Shown piece after piece: positions 1 through 6,548 of a stretch of 15,312 nt of DNA. Numbering within the stretch: the first letter of the stretch is position 1; every line of letters begins with the position of its first letter. Under the pieces are notes generated by a model, which worked only from the letters and a program-made list of their open reading frames with translations, did no database searches and was not told the origin of the DNA. The stretch is from a bacterium (GTDB lineage Bacteria; Electryoneota; RPQS01). The position numbers and the translations under genes were made by a program. Location of the stretch: NCBI GenBank assembly GCA_018814465.1, contig JAHIZR010000198.1, positions 1-15,312 on the forward strand. The letters are read 5' to 3'.

Positions 1-2078
1 GATAGTCTTGCATTCCAACTGAAATCGTGCTCATCAAAGGAGCGACCTTCATAGTCTCCCTTAATGCGATAATCGTAAACATTCCCGGACAGGCTGGTCT
101 CCAAATATGTCGTCGGCTTCACATCGTACTGGACTTCGCCGCCTAATGAATAATCCTTGCCAACGTTCTCGAATGTCATTAAAGTCACATTCTCGGCATA
201 AACCTCGCGAATATGTTCCACCCTGTTGTCCGTAAAGCGATAGAAGGCCTCAAGCGAAAGGCTTCCCTTCCACATATCGGTAAGGAAACCGGCTTCATAT
301 GAATCAATATATTCCGGCTTCAGCGCCGGATTGCCGCGCCGGACATTATAGGCATCCATCCAGGTTTCATAAGGCTCCAATTGCCAGCCGCGAGCGCGCT
401 GAATCCGCCGCGAATAGCTGGTCATGAGCTGTTTTCCCTCGGTTAGATTCAGTGAAAAATGCGCCGACGGGAAATAGTCCCAGCGATCAATGGTGAACTG
501 CTCCGCCTGACCGCTGAAATCAATCACCCGGTAGGTATACTCGCCGCGCATTCCCAACTGATAGCCCAGCTTATGACCTTCATCGCCAAAGGTTGCATAA
601 AGCGCGTGAATATTTCTGGTATAGTCCGTTTTGTATTCATACTGCGGTTGTGAAATATATGCCTGCTGCAGCGTATCGTATTCGGCGAGCTCGTTGCTGT
701 CTTCAGAACGGTTAATATCGCCTTCATAACCTGCTTCCAGTTTTCTGTCCGCGGGAAGTTCGCGCAGGTATTCCAGCTTAATATCGATATTCTCAGCGGG
801 ACCGGATTCCGAGGATTGCTGGCCGGAGTAAAGCGCCCCCGTTGAGGCAAAGCGTTCGTTCACCGATTCCTCTTCGGAATCACGTGACCGGTATTGGAGG
901 TTGGCCGTCAATTCATTGCCTTCCGAAGCAAAACGATGCCGATAATATGAATAGAGGCTGCCAAAATCGCCGGAGCGTTCCGATTTATTACGGCTGTAAT
1001 AGAGTTCGTGAGGACCATCATCGATCCACTGTTCATAGTCCAGATCGGATTGATGATTCCCCGACATGCCTCCCACGCGACCGCCGACACTCAGCAAATC
1101 CTTGCTGTTCAATGTCCATTCGATTTCTCCCCGCAGTCCATACCGCGAGCGCTTATGACTCCGGGAACCCTCAGACGTATAATTGGAGGTTACCCCATCA
1201 ACGGTGGTGCGGTTGATCGATTTTGAATCTCCGGGAAACTCCCTGTCATCATAATCTCCGGCAAACGTGAGCAGAATCCCGTCGTTGCGGCGCGTCAGCA
1301 GGACATCCACACCCTTTTTGTCTTCCAGACCGCCATTCAGATTGACCATCCCGCTGATGCCCTGCGACCGATTCTTATTCAGGATTACATTGAATATTCC
1401 GGCGGTTCCTTCCGGACTGTATTTCGCGCTGGGATTGGTGATGATTTCGATGCGGTCGATCGAGCTTGCCGGAATCTGCTGTAAGGCATCGTTCGGATCC
1501 AGAATCGACGGGCGACCATCAACAAGAACTGTGAAATTCGAACTGCCGCGAAGCGAGACATTCCCTTCGATATCGACAGTCACCGAGGGAGCCTGCTCGA
1601 GCACGTCCACGGCTGATCCGGATATAGAGCTCTGCTGTCTCGCGACATTGATCACCTTTTTATCCAGATGAAACTCAATCGGAGCTTTTTCACCGATGAC
1701 CGTTACTTCACTGCCTTGCAGAACCGTCGGAACGAGCAGAATCTTCCCCAAATCGCGCTGTAAACCTCCGTTTGTTGATTCGAGATTCCCGATTGTCAAC
1801 GGTAGATATCCCAAAAAGCTGATTCGCAGGAAATAGCCTCCGGAGCGTATCGGACCAAGCTGAAAGCTTCCTCTCCTGTCCGTTGCCGCACCCATTACAT
1901 ACGAACTGTCCTCCCGCGAGTATAACATCACAGTCGCATATTCAATAGGGATCCCATTCAACGAATCCAGTACTGTTCCCGTCAGTTCCCCTCCCCCCGG
2001 GGCGGGTTGAGCAAATGCTCCAGTTATGTCCGCGAAACTTATAACTACTATTATCAATACTATGCTTAGGTTCTTCAT
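1..2078 (-). CDS. TonB-dependent outer-membrane receptor, OMP beta-barrel family 3-like (3' end outside window)
   Basis: An open frame of 692 codons runs from the ATG at 2078-2076 off the left edge with no stop, so the C-terminal end of the barrel is missing. Residues 1-23 form a signal peptide ending AFA before Q24. Residues 31-120 are a carboxypeptidase-regulatory-like beta-sandwich (ELTGTVLDS, then GSFQLGPIRSGGYFLRIS). Residues 124-236 are the plug, with hallmarks DVLEQAPSVTVD, GNVSLRG, VLVDGRPS, IPASSIDRIEIITNPSAKY and GTAGIFNVIL. These are typical of the receptor family whose barrel is called OMP_b-brl_3. The remainder is rich in alternating aromatic strands, as expected of a barrel. The family sits in the outer membrane and imports or binds an unknown substrate with TonB energy. 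I see no STN signalling domain before the regulatory domain. The start is supported by the signal peptide and a promoter about 20 bases upstream of it; the ribosome site is weak. The substrate cannot be told. Confidence 0.93.
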   Translation of the reverse strand, partial: MKNLSIVLIIVVISFADITGAFAQPAPGGGELTGTVLDSLNGIPIEYATVMLYSREDSSYVMGAATDRRGSFQLGPIRSGGYFLRISFLGYLPLTIGNLESTNGGLQRDLGKILLVPTVLQGSEVTVIGEKAPIEFHLDKKVINVARQQSSISGSAVDVLEQAPSVTVDIEGNVSLRGSSNFTVLVDGRPSILDPNDALQQIPASSIDRIEIITNPSAKYSPEGTAGIFNVILNKNRSQGISGMVNLNGGLEDKKGVDVLLTRRNDGILLTFAGDYDDREFPGDSKSINRTTVDGVTSNYTSEGSRSHKRSRYGLRGEIEWTLNSKDLLSVGGRVGGMSGNHQSDLDYEQWIDDGPHELYYSRNKSERSGDFGSLYSYYRHRFASEGNELTANLQYRSRDSEEESVNERFASTGALYSGQQSSESGPAENIDIKLEYLRELPADRKLEAGYEGDINRSEDSNELAEYDTLQQAYISQPQYEYKTDYTRNIHALYATFGDEGHKLGYQLGMRGEYTYRVIDFSGQAEQFTIDRWDYFPSAHFSLNLTEGKQLMTSYSRRIQRARGWQLEPYETWMDAYNVRRGNPALKPEYIDSYEAGFLTDMWKGSLSLEAFYRFTDNRVEHIREVYAENVTLMTFENVGKDYSLGGEVQYDVKPTTYLETSLSGNVYDYRIKGDYEGRSFDEHDFSWNARL

Positions 2079-2105
2079 GCAGTTTCTTTGTGTTGCGGAT
2101 TCTTC

Positions 2106-2135
2106 ATGTTAGAGCTTTCCAGCGACTTCAGTCAA
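2106..2135 (-). promoter_or_regulatory. Sigma70-like promoter for the left-edge receptor
   Basis: On the minus strand TTGACT (2135-2130) is followed by an 18-base spacer and TAACAT (2111-2106). This places the transcript start near 2099, about 20 bases before the receptor ATG at 2078. Its presence, with the terminator upstream at 2280-2302, suggests that the two receptors are transcribed separately. This is a consensus match by eye, and FCB-group bacteria often use divergent promoter motifs. Confidence 0.5.
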
Positions 2136-2279
2136 GCATTAGACGCGTGAGCAAGCGAATAGATTCCGTAATAAACGTGTTCGCCGTCAAGCAGGCATGA
2201 AAGTAGGGATAAAAACATCACATCGCAAGTTGGATGATCGACAAAGCCTAAAGTGGTAATCCTTCATTCTTGATACAAG
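2136..2279. other. Intergenic spacer between the two receptors, no gene
   Basis: I see no convincing gene here. At 2267-2281 there is a perfect inverted repeat, TTCTTG-ATA-CAAGAA, directly abutting the terminator hairpin. It may be a second small stem just after termination or a protein-binding site. Confidence 0.4.
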
Positions 2280-2302
2280 AAAGCAGGCGTTCAGCCTGCT
2301 TT
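2280..2302 (-). terminator. Hairpin terminator of the second receptor gene
   Basis: AAAGCAGGC (2280-2288) and GCCTGCTTT (2294-2302) are perfect complements around a five-base loop. The hairpin begins 23 bases after the receptor stop codon at 2328-2326. Read on the minus strand, the stem is followed by a T-containing stretch (TTTCTTGT), which fits an intrinsic terminator. The T-tract is short, so termination may be incomplete. Confidence 0.72.
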
Positions 2303-2325
2303 AAGATTCATGTTCGACTCTTCGT

Positions 2326-4629
2326 TTAGAACTCAGCACTAATACCAATTGTGGGAAGGATGCCAATGCTTTTGTTCTCCTCGACTTTCTGTTCCCGTTC
2401 GTTCCAACGATAACCCTGCACATTTTCATGACCATAGACGTTTTGCAAATCAAGATAAGTGACCAGCGTCCATGAGGCATAATGCCAGCGGCGATCCACG
2501 CGTAAATCCGCACTGTGGAACAAGGGCAACCGTTCTGTATTATAGGTTTCAACAGACTGACCGCCTTGACTGTCATAAGGCGTGTAGGGTGTTCCGGTTC
2601 CGATGCGAAACTTGGCACTGAATTCCCATTTGATTGACGGCTGATAGCCCCCACTCAGATTGAAAATGAACCTTTGATCATAAAGTCCCGGACGCTTCAC
2701 ACCGTCAACACCTTTGAATTCTGTTTTTCCATAGGTCGCACTGACGATTCCATAACAGCAGAGATCAGAGAGACGTTTTTGCAGCAGCAACTCGATTCCG
2801 CGTGACAGTCCGCGGCCTTCACTGACAAGATCATCGAACCCGAATGACGAAAAACCCTCCTCCGATCCGCCGAACCCGGCTCCAGTATTTGCCAATACAA
2901 GATAAGGTCGCGTAAGACTGGCCGGATAATGACGGTATTGCTTCACATAGCTTTCGAGGCGAATCCGCGTGTCGCTGCGCAATAGACGCTCTACTCCGAA
3001 AACAAGTTGGTTCGCCCGAATGAATTCAAGCTGTCTATTCTTGCCGTTTGTGGTCAACCATACATAAGATGGCGCCTGATGATATACTCCGCCGCTTAAA
3101 CTGACAATTGTCTTATCTGTGATGTCATAGGAAAGACTGCCGCGGGGGCTGAAGGCTGATTTCTTGTCTATTCTGTCAAAATAGTCCCAACGTCCGCCAA
3201 GGGTCCCTGTGAGTTTCCGCGAGAACTTATGGTCCAACTGAAAAAAGGCTGCGGATTTCGTGGCGCGTTGGTCCCAGTTGGCATTTGGTATGATGAGTGA
3301 ATCACCGAAGGAACTCTCAAAATCCCTGAGCAGCATTGTTCCGTCCAGATCCGCTGTCTTCAGTTCCGCTCCCATTGTCAGGGCTGTTTGAGGAGTCACA
3401 CGGACAATCAAGTCGCTGCTCAGGCCCGTTTCGCCCTCGCGAGAATCGCTTTTGAATATCGGATTCTGCAGGGAATCCGACTGTCCGAACTTGTAATCCG
3501 TAAAAGTCCGCGTGAGTGACGTGCGCAGTACTGCTCCCTTTAATAAATGCTGCCAGGAAATCCCGGAAAAGTACTGATCCTGCGAGTTGCCAAGAATACG
3601 CGAATTATCGAACCGCTGCTCTTCGGTATCGTTGAAAAACCTGACTCGATCCAACGCTCCGATATTCAGAAAGGATATTTTGTTTCGCTGGTCGATGTTG
3701 TAGGTTGCCTTCCCCAGAAAATCCCAGTACTCCGGAACAAATCCGAATCCCGCACTGCGAAAGATGAAATCCAGATAGCTGCGGCGCGCGGAGAGAATAA
3801 AAGAACCTCTTGCGCCCAATGGCCCCTCCAAGTCGGCTCCGAATTGAGACGCCGAGATCGTCGCTTTCCCTCCCACCCTATCCGTTCTTCCGTCTTCAAT
3901 CTCCAATTCCAGCAGAGAGGAGAGTCTGTCGCCATACTGCACACCGAATCCACCGGTCGAGAAGGTTATATCGCGCACGAAATCCAGATTGACAAAGCTC
4001 AGGGGACCGCCCGTCGCCCCCTGTGTTCCGAAATGGTTGATGTTCGGCACTTTGTGACCGTCAACGATATAGAGATTCTCCGAAGGAGCTCCTCCGCGAA
4101 CAATCAAATCATTTCGCCCGGCTGAAGTCTGTACTACACCCGGCAGCACCGCAATCGCGCGCACCACGTCTTCATTTCCTCCAGGAGCTCGCCGAATTTC
4201 CTCATTAGTTAACGACTGTGTGCTGACTGCTGAGACGGAATTGCTGCTGAAATATGAGGGCTGGATAACGACTTCGGAAAGTTCTTCCGCGCTCTGTTCC
4301 ATTTCAATCAGTAGTTCGACTTGTTTGCCCGGAGAAATGATAATGTCGGTCTTGACTTCAGGCTTATAACCGATATAGGTCGCTTGCAGACGGTATACAT
4401 CCGGTTCAAGATCGCCTATAATAAAGCGTCCATCCGCGTCCGACGACGTTCCGGTTGCCGCACCTAAAACCACTAAACTGGCACCAGATAGCGCCTCTTT
4501 CGTCAACGCATCTATAACCTGTCCCTGAAGGAGACCGCTACCAGTCTGAGCCGCTGCATAAGGTGAAATGAAACGGAAAACGATGAGAAGAACGAGTAAT
4601 CGTGCAGAAATTGTGAATACTCCTTTCAT
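2326..4629 (-). CDS. TonB-dependent outer-membrane receptor with carboxypeptidase-regulatory-like domain
   Basis: A complete 767-residue protein. Residues 1-27 are a signal peptide (hydrophobic LLVLLIVF, cleavage after AAA before QTG). Residues 33-115 are a carboxypeptidase-regulatory-like domain (LLQGQVIDALTKEALSGAS, then DADGRF). Residues 130-245 are the plug, with EDVVRAIAVLPGVV, NDLIVRGGAPSENLYIVDG and GGFGVQYGDRLSS. From there to the end is a beta-barrel finishing in F, as is usual for outer-membrane proteins. There is no STN domain, so it is not a FecA-type signalling receptor. The length matches the family. The substrate is unknown, and it is clearly a different subfamily from the receptor at the left edge. 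The best Shine-Dalgarno-like string (AAGGAG, 4625-4620) lies inside the first codons rather than before the ATG. I keep the ATG at 4629 because the signal peptide follows directly and no ATG, GTG or TTG lies at a useful distance after that string. Its control region is shared with the divergent sigma factor gene. Confidence 0.95.
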   Translation of the reverse strand: MKGVFTISARLLVLLIVFRFISPYAAAQTGSGLLQGQVIDALTKEALSGASLVVLGAATGTSSDADGRFIIGDLEPDVYRLQATYIGYKPEVKTDIIISPGKQVELLIEMEQSAEELSEVVIQPSYFSSNSVSAVSTQSLTNEEIRRAPGGNEDVVRAIAVLPGVVQTSAGRNDLIVRGGAPSENLYIVDGHKVPNINHFGTQGATGGPLSFVNLDFVRDITFSTGGFGVQYGDRLSSLLELEIEDGRTDRVGGKATISASQFGADLEGPLGARGSFILSARRSYLDFIFRSAGFGFVPEYWDFLGKATYNIDQRNKISFLNIGALDRVRFFNDTEEQRFDNSRILGNSQDQYFSGISWQHLLKGAVLRTSLTRTFTDYKFGQSDSLQNPIFKSDSREGETGLSSDLIVRVTPQTALTMGAELKTADLDGTMLLRDFESSFGDSLIIPNANWDQRATKSAAFFQLDHKFSRKLTGTLGGRWDYFDRIDKKSAFSPRGSLSYDITDKTIVSLSGGVYHQAPSYVWLTTNGKNRQLEFIRANQLVFGVERLLRSDTRIRLESYVKQYRHYPASLTRPYLVLANTGAGFGGSEEGFSSFGFDDLVSEGRGLSRGIELLLQKRLSDLCCYGIVSATYGKTEFKGVDGVKRPGLYDQRFIFNLSGGYQPSIKWEFSAKFRIGTGTPYTPYDSQGGQSVETYNTERLPLFHSADLRVDRRWHYASWTLVTYLDLQNVYGHENVQGYRWNEREQKVEENKSIGILPTIGISAEF

Positions 4630-4723
4630 TATTTTGGATAATGATATCAGACGTTTCTTAGTTTACTATAACTCTTGGATTAAACCAATCGGATGACTTG
4701 CTCATCAAATGGCTGAACTGCCC

Positions 4724-4741
4724 TATTAGTTCCCACTAATA
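4724..4741. repeat. Perfect inverted repeat, possible operator
   Basis: TATTAGT (4724-4730) and ACTAATA (4735-4741) are exact reverse complements around TCCC. With seven AT-rich base pairs and no T-tract it is a poor terminator. Its position in a divergent promoter region suits a dimeric regulator site. Confidence 0.45.
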
Positions 4742-4859
4742 ATGTTGCGCCCAGCACATTTTGCGAGAATTCCGACATTGACGACGAATAGTTATGCGAG
4801 GTGTGGCTGTTGTTAATCATTTGCTATCACTATAGTTATTATTATTACACTTAGGTGGT

Positions 4860-4922
4860 TTCTTGAGACGATTAATCACAATGGAATTAAGCTCACTCAA
4901 GATACGTCTAATTCTTGAGACG
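4860..4922. repeat. Triple TCTTGAG motif upstream of the sigma factor gene
   Basis: The 11-base string TTCTTGAGACG occurs exactly at 4860-4870 and again at 4912-4922, 52 bases apart (about five helical turns). Between them CTCAAG at 4896-4901 is the same core in the opposite direction; its minus-strand context reads ATCTTGAG. The inverted copy and the second direct copy could also pair as a 6-base stem. This looks like a regulator-binding cluster or repeated promoter element. Confidence 0.5.
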
Positions 4923-4978
4923 TCAGAGTGGCACAAACGATCTGGATCCTGCCTTAGAAATGAAGGAAAAAACCGCGG

Positions 4979-5587
4979 TTGAAGAATCATGAGCTGCGAC
5001 TACCCGCGACTGATCAGAAACTGATCGAGGCTGCGCGCGTTGGTGATCACTCTGCCTTTCGAATCCTTGTCGAGCGTTATGAATCCATCATCGCCGCGAC
5101 GGCAATCGGGATGCTGGGACAGGGTGCGGATGCCGAGGACGTCGGTCAGGAAACCTTTATCCGCTTCTTCAAGTCATTGGATCACTTTCGGGGCGATGCC
5201 GAACTGAAGACGTATTTAACACGCATCGCGATTAATCTTAGTCTTGATGCCCTGCGCAAACGAAAACGCAACCGCTTCTGGTTCTGGTCCGATGAGCAGG
5301 ATGAAAATCGGCTGCCGGTGGAATTGTCGATCGACACCTCCAACGATATCGATGTCACCGAACGCAAAGAGTGGGTGCGGAGAGCGATCAGCACCTTGGA
5401 TGAAAAGCATCGGGCGGTCGTCGTCTTGCGAATGATACAAGGTTATTCAACAAAAGAAACAGCGGATATCCTGAATATCCCGGTCGGAACCGCTTTATCG
5501 CGATTATCGAGAGCGCAGGACAAACTGCGGTTGCTGCTGAATCCGTTCGTTAACGAGAATCTGGAGAATACCGTTGAACAGGAATGA
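4979..5587 (+). CDS. ECF-subfamily RNA polymerase sigma factor
   Basis: A 202-residue sigma70-family protein of ECF size. Region 2 covers residues 20-97, with DAEDVGQETFIRFFKSLDHF (core binding and -10 recognition) and LKTYLTRIAINLSLDALRKRKR. Region 4 covers residues 133-187, a helix-turn-helix with STLDEKHRAVVVLRMIQGYS, TKETADILNIP and VGTALSRLSRA. It should direct RNA polymerase to envelope-related promoters when released by its partner. The start is TTG at 4979, the only initiator in this frame before region 2, since the frame is closed by a stop at 4961-4963. AAGGA lies 11 bases before it. A short out-of-frame ATG reading frame (4960-4992, ten codons) overlaps this start. The stop overlaps the next gene by 14 bases, so the two are translationally coupled, the usual sigma/anti-sigma arrangement. 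Regulon and inducing signal are unknown. Confidence 0.93.
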   Translation: MKNHELRLPATDQKLIEAARVGDHSAFRILVERYESIIAATAIGMLGQGADAEDVGQETFIRFFKSLDHFRGDAELKTYLTRIAINLSLDALRKRKRNRFWFWSDEQDENRLPVELSIDTSNDIDVTERKEWVRRAISTLDEKHRAVVVLRMIQGYSTKETADILNIPVGTALSRLSRAQDKLRLLLNPFVNENLENTVEQE

Positions 5588-5999
5588 AACTACAGAGTTG
5601 CTGAAGCGATATCTGAATGGCGACCTGACGGAAGCGCAGGCTGCGGAATGCCGCGAACAGCTGGAAGCCTCCTCTGAATTGCGGAACGAATTCGAAAGCC
5701 TGCGCATGCTGCATCAGATAGTTGCCGACAGCGCGGGCTCCTTCGCGCCGTACTTCGCGACACGGGTCATGGCTCGCCTGCATTCCTCGACTTCACTCAA
5801 GCCGGATTTCACCTCAGCCCTGAACCTGCTTTTTAAGAGATTCGCTGCGGCAGCCGCGCTCATGATCATCAGTTTCGCCTCTTATAATATCGTCACTCAA
5901 TGGGAATACCGCCAAGTCAGCACGCCCCTTGAGATGGCGTTGGCGCTGCCTCCGGCGACCGTCGATTCATCAATCAACTATCTGGACTTCGAAGAATGA
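5574..5999 (+). CDS. Membrane-anchored anti-sigma-like protein, zinc-less
   Basis: A 141-residue protein, overlapping the sigma gene by 14 bases. Residues 8-46 resemble the N-domain of zinc-binding anti-sigma factors (ELLKRYLNGDLTEAQAAE, then ELRNEFESLRML), but the His-Cys-Cys ligand positions appear as Q29, S33 and L36, so no zinc can be held in the usual way. A transmembrane helix lies at about 88-107 (FKRFAAAAALMIISFASYNI). It leaves the N-domain in the cytoplasm to hold the sigma factor and about 34 residues in the periplasm. I infer the anti-sigma role from position, overlap and topology. The start is TTG at 5574, with GGAG at 5563-5566 seven bases ahead. The stop overlaps the next ATG as ATGA, so three genes are coupled in a row. 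Confidence 0.75.
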   Translation: MNRNETTELLKRYLNGDLTEAQAAECREQLEASSELRNEFESLRMLHQIVADSAGSFAPYFATRVMARLHSSTSLKPDFTSALNLLFKRFAAAAALMIISFASYNIVTQWEYRQVSTPLEMALALPPATVDSSINYLDFEE

Positions 6000-6403
6000 G
6001 CCTGCAATTAAAGCCTTCACTGATTATCATCGGCACACTTTTGCTCGGCATCCTGCTGGGAGTCGTCGGATCATCCGCAATCATGCGCAGCCGGTTTCAG
6101 CAGCTTCAGGAGTTCGGACAACCCCATTCTATCTCGAGCCGGATTCTGCGTACGCTCGGACCACTGGACAAAGCAACCGAAGACTCTCTGCGATTAATTC
6201 TTGATGAATCCGAAGAAAGAATGCATGAAGAGATGACGTGCGGTCGATCGCGAATTCGAGTAATCATCGACTCCACCCTGCTGCAGATGGAGCCTCTGTT
6301 GACTGAGGAGCAGTATGCACGAGTCAAAGATATAATCGGACGTGGTCCGGGACCTCATGGTGGGATGGGAATGCGTCGAAGACCCGATCCAGGCAGAGAG
6401 TAG
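5996..6403 (+). CDS. Small membrane-anchored Spy/CpxP-like periplasmic protein
   Basis: A 135-residue protein. Residues 8-29 are one strong transmembrane segment or uncleaved signal anchor (LIIIGTLLLGILLGVVG). Residues 45-115 are helical and charged, ending LLTEEQYARVKDI, which resembles the LTxEQ helices of the Spy/CpxP/ZraP group of periplasmic chaperone and metal-sensor proteins, a group often found beside ECF sigma factors. Residues 116-133 are a Gly/His/Met/Arg-rich tail (GRGPGPHGGMGMRRRPDP) that could touch metal. The assignment rests on size, topology and the LTEEQY motif, so it is tentative. Translation is coupled to the anti-sigma-like gene through ATGA at 5996-5999. The likely role is sensing or buffering envelope stress for the sigma/anti-sigma pair. 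Confidence 0.6.
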   Translation: MSLQLKPSLIIIGTLLLGILLGVVGSSAIMRSRFQQLQEFGQPHSISSRILRTLGPLDKATEDSLRLILDESEERMHEEMTCGRSRIRVIIDSTLLQMEPLLTEEQYARVKDIIGRGPGPHGGMGMRRRPDPGRE

Positions 6404-6429
6404 ACTTTCCGAAGGATAATTGTCCCGGC

Positions 6430-6470
6430 AGAAGCCGGAGGTGACGCTGATCTGCGAGCTTCCGGCTTCT
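6430..6470 (+). terminator. Hairpin after the sigma factor transcription unit
   Basis: AGAAGCCGGA (6430-6439) pairs exactly with TCCGGCTTCT (6461-6470), leaving a loop of about 20 bases; one wobble and one further G-C pair can extend the stem. It lies 27 bases after the stop at 6403. No real T-run follows, so it may attenuate rather than stop transcription, letting the next two genes be read partly from the sigma promoter. Confidence 0.5.
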
Positions 6471-6522
6471 TCATCGAAATGGAATAGATCCGGCATGGCA
6501 TACGTCCAATAGATGAATACGG

Positions 6523-6528
6523 TATAGT
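6523..6528 (+). promoter_or_regulatory. Possible -10 element of the EF-hand gene
   Basis: TATAGT lies 20 bases before the start codon at 6549. No TTGACA-like -35 is found at 16-18 bases upstream. If used, it gives the EF-hand and lipoprotein genes their own weak or activator-dependent promoter downstream of the hairpin at 6430-6470. Confidence 0.3.
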
Positions 6529-6548
6529 AAATAAAAAGGGATGGACCC

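Larger units (their letters stand above)
4630..4978. promoter_or_regulatory. Divergent control region between receptor and ECF sigma operon
   Basis: This 349 bp AT-richer spacer drives genes in both directions and holds no convincing gene. It contains a near-palindrome at 4675-4688 (TTGGATTAAACCAA), a perfect 7-base inverted repeat at 4724-4741, and a tract at 4860-4922 with three copies of a TCTTGAG motif. A TATAGT on the minus strand at 4670-4665 could be the -10 of the receptor promoter, but I find no good -35 for it. On the plus strand there are two weak options: TTGCTA (4821-4826) with TATTAC (4843-4848), and TTGTTA (4810-4815) with TATAGT (4831-4836). Confidence 0.5.

Noticed and set aside
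2075..2107. Ten-codon frame overlapping the left-edge receptor start as ATGA
   Set aside because: Its ATG lies upstream of the transcript start predicted from the promoter at 2106-2135. A TGA overlapping an ATGA start arises easily by chance; a similar three-codon case lies at 6541-6552.
3547..4125. 192-codon plus-strand frame opposite the receptor gene
   Set aside because: It lies wholly antisense to the plug and barrel of a well-supported receptor, has no recognisable domain or ribosome site, and its composition is explained by the gene on the other strand.
4630..5999. FecI/FecR/FecA-type cell-surface signalling with the divergent receptor
   Set aside because: The receptor has no STN domain and the anti-sigma-like protein has no FecR-like periplasmic domain; only about 34 residues follow its membrane helix.
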